Assembly: GCA_903813345.2 (NCBI GenBank)
Contig: CAIIXF020000002.1
Coordinates: 13,720,150 to 13,784,149, forward strand
DNA: 64,000 bases
Direction: 5' to 3'
From: Owenia fusiformis
Lineage: Eukaryota; Annelida; Polychaeta; Sabellida; Oweniidae
Shown here: in pieces, positions 21,601 to 33,600 of the stretch
How positions within the stretch are numbered: position 1 is the first letter of the stretch
Layout of the letters: every line of letters starts with the position of its first letter
Program-made: the position numbers and the translations under genes
Notes under the pieces: generated by a model
Seen by the model: only the letters and a program-made list of their open reading frames with translations
Databases searched by the model: none
What the model was told of the DNA's origin: nothing

Positions 21601-24600
21601 CCGGAAGTTTTGATAAACTTTATTTTGAGCACGCAGCGCATGTGCGCACACTGCTCACTTTAACACCGTATGTATAAAGATCACTCTGAAGATAAGTGAC
21701 AGAATCATTTTCAGTTAAGTCTTATTTTTCACGATCAATATACTCAGAAGAATCAATTGGAAGACTGTATGAGCAAGTTTTTTTAAAATGCAGGAAAGTC
21801 AAAAGTTTGTAGAAAGATGAAATAGCCTAGAAACAAAACTGTATATTAGTTTGATAAATGTATTAGATAATCACAAAACACATCTCGTTGATGTATGAAC
21901 ACAAAGCAAATGTTGTACTCCCGGTAAATTTTGTATGCTACTAAATTTGTGAAATACATTAGCTGCAAAATTTGAAAGTTCTAATTTGCAAAGTATAATA
22001 GTAAACCCACTAAGACTCTACAAACATTCATACAAGTATAAAGAAATCTCCAACTAAAAAAAGAAGTAGGACACCTACCTCGAAAATTAAAAGCTGCTAA
22101 ATTAAAAAAAACTGAAAATTAGCAAAATATAATAAAATTTCATAATCTTTTCTCCTACTTTCAACTACATTTGAACTATATATTGCAACATTTTGGGATT
22201 TTGTTATTCTGAAAGTGCAACATTTTAATAATTTTTACTCCCTAAAGTGCAACATTTGCGGATCTGGGGGGGCCCAGAAAAAAAATTGGGCCCAAAAAAA
22301 GGCCTAAAGGTCCAAAAAAGTGGGCCTTTTTTAGCATTACTGGGCCTTTTGAGACCTTGTTTATTAGTTTTAGACCAAATTTTGAAGCAAATAGGCCTTA
22401 AATTTTCCAAAATTTGGGACCACTTTTGGGTTTTAGGGGACCAAATTTTTTTTAAAGTTTTGGCCATAGATCCCGGCCAGATTCTTTTGTAGAAGAATCA
22501 GTAGCTCAATAAATGTTCCTCAAGATGAGACACCTCAGAAAATTTCAAATTTTAAAATGACGATTGTGGAGCCATTACTGAAAAATATGAGACAAATCAT
22601 ACCTCATTCGAAGTGTCTTGTTATTCTTTAACTTTTTTTTATCACCAATGACCGTTATTCAAGCAATACTGCGTTGATAAGAGGCAAAAACAGTGATATT
22701 TTATCGCCGGACTCTTGTCTGTCCAAATCTGAATGGTGCTCCCGTTGTTCCAGAAATGAGACGTCATCAGTACAATGATATCTGGACACATAAGAGTCCG
22801 GATCTCGTGAAAAATATTCGCCGCATTAAAAGTCAAATAACTGCATCCATAGGTTATTTACTCGAACCAAACCAGTAGAAATAGAAAGATGAAGATCTCA
22901 GCTATAAAATAATTGCAAAATCTGTTGCGGGGAAGCAGGTACCATTTTGTATAAGGAACGTTTTGAAAGGTGGTCACTTTTTTTTGGAATTTTCCAATTT
23001 AAGGTGACGCATCTTCTGTATTATTCTTTGAGCTTATGAGATCCTACTACTAAACGATCCGCCCAACATCTGTGGTTTGGGCCCCCCCCCCCTTGTTGGT
23101 TCCCAGATCCGCCCCTGTATACGTACTGATTATGCCTGTTTATCAAATATTTATGAAAAAAGTAATCTAAGTTTAAATTTTTGGTAATAAACTTTAAAAT
23201 TTAAATTTGCCGCTTCGTCCATTCTACAAAAAAAGCATATTTTTTGTTGAAATTCAACAGGGCCATTTTTAGTTAATCTGGCGACCAGATTCACTTAAAA
23301 AGTACTTACACTCGATTGTGTTGTGCCAGACAACTTGCCAGCGGTGTGTTTCTGACATTCTTCTGATAAAATCAAGTAAATATATCGAAATAAGGGGAAA
23401 GTTATCTTAAGTCTGGGAGAAAAATAGTGGAGTGAATACGAGGTCGTCAAACTAAATCACAAATTGTTTATTGGATGAAAGTCAGAATATATATTCTGTT
23501 AAAGGTTCTTCACATATTAGCAATTTACTATCTATAAAAACTGTGTACCAGTTTTGAGATATTAGAACTCAAACACTGAAAAAAGGTCAAATTTCGAAAC
23601 TTTTCCAGACTAAATTTCAACTTCCTTCAAATTGACCAATTATTATTTTTAAATCATCTACAAGTTCTCATGAGCTCAAAGCTGACCTTAGTTTTTACCT
23701 TTGACCTTTGCCTGACCTTCAAAGACCTTCAAAAGGTTGAAAAAGTTGATTTTTCAAATTGATTTTTTAGATTCAGATTTAGGTACATTTAATCAAAAAG
23801 ACCTATTGAGGTCTTAAAAAGTCAAATTTGCAAGGTCAAAGGTCAAGGTCATCAAACTAAATCACAAACTGTATTTTCTAAAAACTGATGACTACAAATC
23901 TAAATTTTTGGATAAAAGTTAGGATATACATTCCTCTAAATGTTCTTCACATATTAGCAATTGACTATTTATTAAAATTTTGCGCCAGTTTTGAGATATT
24001 AGAGCTCAAAAACTGAAATAAGTCAAATTGCGAAATTTTTCAAGACCAACTTTCAACTTGGTTCAATTTCAACGAATCTTTTTTTAAACATCATTTTCAA
24101 GTTTCTGTGAGTTCTAACATGATCTTAGACTTGAGATTTGACCTTTTGCTTGTTAAAAATGCCTTCGGGGCCTCCGTAAGATTGCTTGCAATCATAAAAT
24201 TCTAGTGTAGTCATTCAAATGTGAATTTGTGCGTCTCAAAATCAAGTATGGTGAATATCCCAAATTTGCTAATGCTATTTGAATTAAGATTATGAAATGT
24301 CATGGTAGGAGAAATGAATGCTAAAATATTATGTATGAAATAAAATGGAATAAAAAAAGAAAATATCAATATTGGATTAGAAAATAGGCAGACTTTTCAT
24401 GTTGTGCATGTCAAAGAGTAATATACTATTAATCTTTTCCAGCCTTTATTCAAACACACAATGGAAAACTGGAGTATACAAGTAATGGGGTATGTATATA
24501 GTCTGAATGTCTTTCAGTGTGTCAATCAGAAGCAATCAAATGGCAACATTTTTTAGTTTTCTGCAAGTTTAAAATGTGAATTTTGCAACTCAAATTAGGG

Positions 24601-27600
24601 GTATGGGGTTACTTCTAGCGGTGCAACTCGAATCTCAGTACTTAGACTCACTCGTTAAACCAGTGTCCCGAATAGTTTCTCAAGTATGTTTTCTTTCTCA
24701 GGTAGGCATGTTTTTTACCACAGGAATGATCATTTTTTAATTTTTATTCATATATACTGAATGATGAAATAAAAAGTAGTGGTAGGAAGACTGACTCCTA
24801 TACTCAGGTTTTACTCGCATTTGTTCCAAATATCAATTGAAAGAATTGAAATTCACGATTTGAAATTTTTACCCAAAATTACTTTCACTCGTTTCCCCCT
24901 ACCTTGATTGCAAACCGTCACTCCTACTCCATTTCCATTCTTATAGTTGTAATGTTCTGCTTAATCTGTATAAAATACAACTTCTTTTCTGGGAAATAAA
25001 TACATTTGTATTTTAGCTCACATGGTGAGCTTTTGCAATCACTCACTTGTCTGTCTGTCCATCCATCCGTCCGTCAACAATAGTGGCACATTTTAAAACT
25101 TCTGTCGAAAGGATTCCTGTTTTAAGTTATTTCTGTTCAACATCAATACAGAAAACTCCCCTATGACTCCTGGTTCAAAAGCTCACCTATTTTCAAAATG
25201 GCCACCATTTTTGTCTCGCGAAATTCACTTTTGACCCATTTCCTAGCTTTACAAATAATTTCAGGTGTCCTGCATTGTAAAAATCCATGTCAATGTATAG
25301 AGTAGTTATATGAAATAATTTAAGAAAAATCAGCAAAAAATTATATACATTTTTTTTTCAGCCATTTTAGTTAACATTGATTTGTTCATCTGACTCGCAA
25401 AATCCACTTTTCCATCAACAATAGTGGTTGATTGCAAACCGTCACTCCTACTCCATTTCCATTCTTATAGTTGTAATGTTCTGCTTAATCTGTATAAAAT
25501 ACAACTTCTTTTCTGGGAAATAAACACATTTGTATTTTAGCTCACATGGTGAGCTTTTGCAATCACTCACTTGTCTGTCTGTCTGTCTGTCCATCCATCC
25601 GTCCGTCAACAATAGTGGCACGTTTTAAAACTTCTGTCGAAAGGATTCCTGTTTTAAGTTATTTCTGTTCAACATCAATACAGAAAACTCCCCTATGACT
25701 CCTGGTTCAAAAGCTCGCCTATTTTCAAAATGGCCGCCATTTTTGTCTCGCGAAATTCACTTTTGAACCATTTCCTAGCTTTACAAATAATTTCAGGTGT
25801 CCTGCATTGTAAAAATCCATGTCAATGTATAGAGTAGTTGTATGAAATAATTTTGTTATAGAAAATCGGCAAAAAAGGATATCAGTTTTTCTTTTTCTGT
25901 CATTTTAGCCATCATTCACTTTTGAGCAACGCCATGTGAGCCCAGTACCCATGGTACTTGATTAAATTGATGAAGTCTGCTCTACTCAAAATCTTTGGAG
26001 AACTCAGACTGGAAGTAGTCAACTACCATATTCTCTGTAATAAGCACCCGTCCCCTAATAAGCTCTATTGCCCCGAACCGGTCCATCTTCTCGCTGCAAG
26101 CAGGAGGAAATTCTTTGTCACAAAGTTTGGCATTTTTATAAAATCAAACGCGCGTCATTGAAACTCACAAGATGTAAATAGCATGTCATTTACATCATAC
26201 CTTGATGGGGAAAAATATATCTTATATGTTAGAACTACTAAATGAGACAGTTGTTCTCGAGAGAAAAGAGCATAAATGCGCATTTAGAGAGTTTGGTCCG
26301 TTTAAAAATCTGTAAAAAATTGGGGTACTTAAAAGCATCGGGAGGCATCATATATTTCAAATTAGACACGAGGAAGTCAATATTGAGCAAGTTATGGCTG
26401 TTTTAAATTCAAATAAAACCGTTAACCTGTACCGGTCCAGCTTTTGACCCATACCAGTCAATTTTTGTTAGCTGCACATACCAAGGGTGAATAAGTGTTC
26501 TTAAAGTAAAGATATCATGTCACAAAACCTAGTTATGATTATATAAGATTTTGTAAGATAAATATCAGTTGAGGGATCTTTCAAGAGAAACCCCATTAAG
26601 GCCCATTAAGGGCCATAAAATTAGAATTTTAAGTGTGACTGCTTGTGAAACAAATATTTGGACACCTTTGATTGGTGCTTTGATGATTTCCATGGGCATG
26701 ACACACCACACAGTTACATCACAGAAAAATAAGCATTTGCATCCAAGATAGCCAGTTGGGAGTCGAAGATGTGTCAACATTGATTCTTGCAAGATCCTTG
26801 CTTTATCCTTTAGCATGCTGCCTTATTTCAGCAAATATATCCCACGCGACTGGCTTATTTATCAAAGAGTGCAAAAAATGATATGCCTGGACTAAAGATT
26901 ATTAATATCTCAATAACTACTTAATGAATTTGGATAAAATTTTCGCACATGAAAGATATACTGGCCTGGCTCATTTCTCATGAATTTCATTCGTAAATAA
27001 ACATGAGTGGACATAAATATACCGTGTATACTCCTCCAGAATCAGATGCTTCGCCTCTGGGAAGATTCAACGTCTGATCAAAATCTAAAACTGAATTTGC
27101 AGCGATCGAATGTTAAACTTTTCTGTTCAGAAAATATTCTAGTTTCTATTTTTGATGACCATTATCGGCTTCCAAGAGCCTTATGAGCTCAAAATTGCAA
27201 TCTATTTCCTCCACATTTTCGTTGTGAAACATTCTGCCGCCATTTTGTATGATTTGTTCACTAAAAACGACTTAAACTCTGTTTAAATTGTTGAATTGGG
27301 AAATATGTTTCGAAAGATCGCCATTTCTAAGTCAACAGGAAGTCATGTAAGGCACTGAATAAATCATGCAATCTGATTGGATCATAAGAATGGCGCGAAA
27401 AAGTATTAGTGTTTAAAAGTTTGGAATCGGGTTGATACGCCGGCAGTCACTCGTAATAGTAAAGCACAGGTGGATACACTCGCCAGCAGCATGCTAAGGG
27501 TTATTTTAGCGATCTTTACCATAATCTCTCCAATAACAATACATATCATTAATGTAAAAATATGCTGTTATTTCGTTTTGATGTTGCAAAAGAGACATTC

Positions 27601-30600
27601 TTGGCAGGAAAAATTGCCATGCATGAAATTCCTGGGAATTTTTAACTTCTTTCATGTATGGGCGCTTATTAGAATGATCTGAAGGATGTATTTTCAATTT
27701 TCTAAATGCCCTGGGCACTAATTACAGAGAATACAGTAAGTCATTTCATGAATATAATCATGGTTTTTCATGGCTCTCTTGAGTAGAGATTTTCTTGACC
27801 ACTAGATTCCAGAAGCAAAATAAAGAAATTTAAAAGCAAATAGAGATGTCACAGTTTCCTGATATTGGACCTATCTTCGGTCCATTGACTTCAGAATTAG
27901 ACATTGTATGAAGAGTTAATTTCAGGATGGCATCGTTACTCAATATTCTTACCTTAAAGTCCTTAAAATTGCGGAAATTCCGCAAAATTCTCCAGATTTT
28001 TGTAAACTGAAATTATTTTAAAAATGTAAACAACCATGTTTATGAAAGCCAATATCTAATATACTAGATGCGAATAGAAATAATCTTGATTTATGTAGTT
28101 AAATATTCAAAATTCAGTCAAAGGGATGTCATATCTGATATCGTGTAAAGGTACATCTAGAAACATGGTTTCGAAAATTATTTATCAACTTTGAAAATTT
28201 ATTATTTTTGAAAATGTGACTTCTAGTTCGGGTTGATTCCCAATAGACCCCATGTTACAAAATCACAAAAAGTGAAATATCTTTTCTTGTATTAGATAGA
28301 TAACATTTTCTTTTACTGGACATATCTTAATTTGCATAACTATTAGATACATAAGGGTTATATGAAAATTGAACCACTAAAACAGATGTAATTTAAGTTA
28401 AAGTGAACTTTCTACTATACGCGCCATGCTATCTGAACCGAGCGAGCCACCTGGTGGTGAAACTGCTCGCACCTACTTTATTACTCAGATGCAAGTAGGT
28501 ACCAATTTCACCACCAGTTGGCTGATTCGGGGGAAATAACATGGCAGGGTATTACAAAATTCCCTTAAACTTGAATATTCATGGTTCAATTTTCATATTA
28601 CCAAGTTATTTATCCCATAGTTGAGGTCAAATCTGTAGAATAACACGTATATATATTTATGATATTTTGCAAATGCATGGAAAAAAGTGATATCTGTGGA
28701 ATACGGAAAAGATTCCACAGATATCACTTTTTATCGCACTTTGAAAAAGTGCTATATTGTCGTCGTCTTGTGCTGTTGGGCGGGCGTACGGGCGTGCGGG
28801 CGGGCGGGACATAAACCAAATCTTGTCATCAAATTTCCAGGATAACTGCTTACCTGTTCAACTTGAAATTTTTACAGATGCAAGAGCAGACTAGTACCAA
28901 GATCTGATTAGGTTAAGGGCATGCTGGGTAAACTACGTGGCGGCCATTTTGAATTTTTCAACAAATCTTGTCATCAAAATTCCAGGAAAACCACTTATCC
29001 GTTCAACTTGAAATTTTTACAGATGCAAGAGCAGACTATTGCCAAGATCTGATTAGGTTTTGGGTATGCTGGCTGAATTACATGGTGGCCATTTTGAATT
29101 TTTCAATTTGGCGGCCATTTTGAATTTTTCAACTTGCTCCAAATTGACCAAATTTTTTTTTTAAAAACATCTACAGGTTCTCAAAAGTTCTAATCTGACC
29201 TTAGATTTCAGATTTGACCTTTCATTCACCTTCAGTGACCTTGAAAAGGTCAAAAAAATTGATTTTCTAAATTGATATTTTGGATTTAAATTTAGGTCAG
29301 CTTAATTACAAAACACCTACTGAGGTCTGAAAAAGTGAAATTTTCAAGGTCGAAGGTCAAGGTCATTAAACTAGGTCACAAATGATGTTATCCAAGTTTC
29401 TCAAAGTTTGAGACTACAAATCAATTCTTGTCATCAAAATTCCAAGAAAACCGCTAACCTGTTCAACTTGAAATTTTTACACATGCAATAGCAGACTAGT
29501 GCCAAGATCTGATTAGGTTTAGGGCATGCTGGGTAAACTACGTGGTGGCCATCTTGAATTTTTCAACAAATCTTGTCATCAAAATTCCAGGAAAACCACT
29601 TATCCGTTCAACTTGAAATTTTTACAGATGCAAGAGCAGACTATTGCCAAGATCTGATTAGGTTTTGGGTATGCTGGCTGAATTACATGGTGGCCATTTT
29701 GAATTTTTCAATTTGGCGGCCATTTTGAATTTTTCAACTTGCTCCAAATTGACAAACTTTTTTTTTAAAAAACATCTACAAGTTCTCAGAAGTTCAAATC
29801 TGACCTTAGATTTCAGATTTGACCTTTTTTTCACCTTCAGTGACCTTGAAAAGGTCAAAAGTTGATTTTCTAAATTGATATTTTGGATTTAAATTTAGGT
29901 CAGCTTAATTACAAAACACCTACTGAGGTCTGAAAAAGTGAATTTTTCAAGGTCGAAGGTCAAGGTCATTAACCTTTAGCGTGCTGCCGGCGGACTCGTC
30001 CGCCGAGACTAAAATGTCTCTCACAACTGCCGGCGGACCCGTACGCCCAATTTCAAACTTTTAAAAACTTTACTTTTTCGCGCCATTCGTATTGTCCAAT
30101 TAGATTGCCCGATTTATTCAGTGCCTAACATGACTTCCTGTTGACCTAAAAATGGCGATATTTCGAAAAATAATTCTCAATTCAACAATTTAAACAGTGT
30201 TTTAGTCGTTTTAAGTGAACAAATTGTACAAAATGGCGGACAAATACGATCACAACGAAAATGTGGAGGAAATGGACTACGATTTCGAGCTCTTTAGGCT
30301 CTTGGAAGCCGATAATGGTCATCGAAAATAGAAACTAGAATATTTTCTGAATTGAAAAATTGAACATTCGATCGCTGCAAATTCAGATTTGAATTCTGAC
30401 CAGACGAAGGGGCGGAGAGGCGGATTTCGGAGGAGTATTCATGGTATATTTATGCCCAGTCATGTTATTGTACGAAAAATATTCATAAGAACATTTTTTC
30501 ATGAGCCAGGCCACTGTATCTTCCCTTTGTGAAAATTTTATCCAGATTCATTCAGTAGTTATTGAGATATTAATTATTTAGTCCAGGCATATCATTTTTT

Positions 30601-33600
30601 GCACTCTTTGAAAAAGAAGCCAGATGCGTGGGATATATTTGCTGAAATAAGGCAGCATGGTAAAGGTTAAACTAGGTCACAAATGATGTAATCCAAGTTT
30701 CTCAAAGTTTAAGACTACAAATCAATTCTTGTCATCAAAGTTCCAAGAAAACCGCTAACCTGTTCAACTTGAAATTTTTACACATGCAATAGCAGACTAG
30801 TACCAAGATCTGATTAGGTTTAGGGCATGCTGGGTAAACTACGTGGCGGCCATCTTGAATTTTTCAACAAATCTTATCATCAAAATTCCAGGAAAACCAC
30901 TTATCCGTTCAACTTGAAATTTTTACAGATGCAAGAGCAGACTATTGCCAAGATCTGATTAGGTTTTGGGTATGCTGGCTGAATTACATGGTGGCCATTT
31001 TGAATTTTTCAATTTGGCGGCCATTTTGAATTTTTCAACTTGCTCCAAATTGACCAATTTTTTTTTTAAAAAACATCTACAAGTTCTCGGAAGTTCAAAT
31101 CTGACCTTAGATTTCTGATTTGACCTTTCGTTGACCTTCAGTGGCCTTGAAAAGGTCAAAAAGTTGATTTTCTAAATTGATATTTTGGATTTAAATTTAG
31201 GTCAGCTTAATTACAAAACACCTACTGAGGTCTGAGAAAGTAATATTTTCAAGGTCGAAGGTCATCAAATTAGGTCACAAACAATGTTATCTAAATTTTC
31301 CCAAAGTTCAAGACTACAAATAAATTCTTGTCATCAAAATTGCAGGAAAACCGCTAACCTTATCAACTTGAAATGTTTACAGATGCAAGAGCAGACTAGT
31401 GCCAAGGTCTGATTAGGTTTTGGCCATGCTGGGTGAATTGCATGGTGGCCAGTTTGCTCTTCAAAGTGCGATATTTATCACTGTGTGTCTTGTTTCTACA
31501 GATTTGAAAACTCCCGCAAATGTGACATGCATTGTTACATGGTTACACGTTATATGCTTACATGGTGATTTCACGGCATCACAAATATGGAAATGATTAA
31601 TGTTTTTGCTATAGTTCAAATGACAAAATAAAACTCAATGTTGTTGAAATGCTTTGTAAGGTGAACTGTGGGATGATTTGATGTCAACTTTGGGCCCACT
31701 CGTCCAGATATAAAAATGATATCTCTCAAAATTATAGGATATCCCATACGTATCTAATTATATGAGTTATACAAATTGTAATATGAGCAGTAAAAGAAAA
31801 TATTATCTGCCCAACACAAGGAAAGATATTTCACTTTTGTGGTTTTACAACATGGGTTCTATGGGGAATCTCCCCGACCTAGAATTCACATTTTCAAAGA
31901 AAATTAAATTTTCAAAGTTGATTAACTCTTTTCAAAACCACATTTCTAAATGTAATTTTACATGTAGATTCCAAATATGACATCAGTTTGACTGAATTGT
32001 GAATTTTTATGATGTAAATCAAGATGATTTTCTACTCGCATCTAGGATATTGGTCCTCTGTGACCACACGCTCAATATACCAATACGCGATAACGTTTAA
32101 TTTCGTTCAGTTTAGCTATTTCCCGTTTGAAGAGCTCTCATGTATGGTACAACTTCGTCTACATCCGGGTTCTTTCCCATTGGATTACACAGGGGTGCTA
32201 TTTTCAATGCCGCACTGCGACTCTATTAAACATTTATGTAGAGTTTTATTTGCAAAAACGATAAGTATGTATGCAATTAAGATATATGACAAAGCTTTTT
32301 GAACTATTATCCCCAAATCCGAAGAAATCTGTAGTTGAAAATGCCGTCCAATTCCAGTGACGTCACTGATATCCCAGAAATTGCTCAGACGCCATCGAAG
32401 ATAGAAAAAATATAAATAATGTTACTTTGAATCTCCGATTATCTTTCTGACTATTGAATAGATTGGATTACATAACTATGCTTGAGGGCTGGTGGAAGAT
32501 CAGAAGCTGAGAAACGTTCAGAGTAATCGACTCGAGCGGCGGGCCAATGAAAATTTGTCCCTTCCAAAGCGATGCATCATGGGAGATATTTATGTAAATT
32601 ACCACCTGAACTCTTATCGCGAATAGGAGTATTGATCAATAGAAGTCTCAATTCTCTTGCTTTCATGATTTTCAAATTCCCGATAAATATGAAGCATTGA
32701 TATTCACTAAATTAACAATATTAAGATAGAAATAAATAGGGATTCAACCAGTGCACCGAAGCATTATAGGTAGAATGAAGTTATCTCTATATATGGTAAT
32801 GAAAAGGATGTGAAAAAACAGCGTTTGAAGGAAAATCATTCATTATCGCCCACTAAAAATTTGAGAATTATTACTTTCGTGACTTTATAACTCTCGTACC
32901 ATCCTGAACCAAATGTCCCATGTCCTGAGACCCCTCGTCCCATACCATCCTGTTCTTAAATCTTACTGGACGATGACACCTTTACAAACAAACACAATTA
33001 TGGCATAAATAATTCTATTTCTTGTCATTTAGGTGATACAAACTATATAGAACATTAGTAGTCTATAGTCGTTGAAATAGTATTTATGTGATCTTCAAAC
33101 AGTTTTCGGGTTGCGTTTTTTAATTTTTACTATTTGCCCTCATTTTTTGCGAGTGACATACGATCACAGTGGCATTTTTATTACACTTTCTATTCGCGTG
33201 GCATTTTTCTGGCAAGTTGCACCACTAGTAATACTTCTTCATGGAGCCATTTCAACCATGGAGCTATTTTGACAGTTGCTTATAATTTCAATCTATGCTG
33301 TTCGCCATGTTTTGAAATTAATAGAAATCTCCAATGAGCAAGATCTTAATCTTAGATGGCTGAACCAAGTCAAAGTCACTAGGGGCAGGCAGCCCCTTCC
33401 AGCTAAGGAAATACTGTAAAATGATCACAGACTACAGAGTAAAATTAAACCTTTCTCTGGATCAAAAATTGAGGTCTGAGTCAACTTCAAGTATTTCTGA
33501 TTGTACCACACAAAAATACTGGATACATTTCTATCCCCTGAAATGCAAATTTCTGAGGAGACGCTCTGATCTAAATGAGGCAGGGAAAGTACAATTCCAA

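Larger units (their letters stand above)
28817..31440. repeat. 603-bp higher-order satellite, about four units, containing AGGTCA repeats
   Basis: The marker TCTTGTCATCAAA recurs at about 28820, 29424, 30725 and 31327. After subtracting the piggyBac insert the spacing is close to 603 bp each time. Within a unit the same marker repeats once after about 147 bp. Each unit has GATGCAAGAGCAGACTA, TGGCGGCCATTTTGAA and an AGGTCA segment (CAAGGTCGAAGGTCAAGGTC). Confidence 0.8.
28048..32054. mobile_element. 4.0-kb composite bounded by inverted arms of about 340 bp (intron 2)
   Basis: The left arm (about 28048-28400) and right arm (about 31720-32054) are diverged inverse copies. Matching words include CCAATATC...AGATGCGA, AATTCAGTCAAA, CAACTTTGAAAATTTA and AGTGAAATATCTTT. 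Between them lie a 603-bp higher-order satellite, a piggyBac-type MITE and hairpins. No transposase was found. It may be a fold-back transposon or two inverted insertions of one element. Confidence 0.65.

Noticed and set aside
24481-24486. Alternative exon 2 donor ACAA|GTAATG
   Set aside because: It leaves phase 1, which puts a stop in exon 3; the donor eight bases later keeps the frame and has a better consensus.
32024-32302. 92-codon plus-strand frame
   Set aside because: It begins in the inverted arm of the 4-kb composite and has no family resemblance or splice context.
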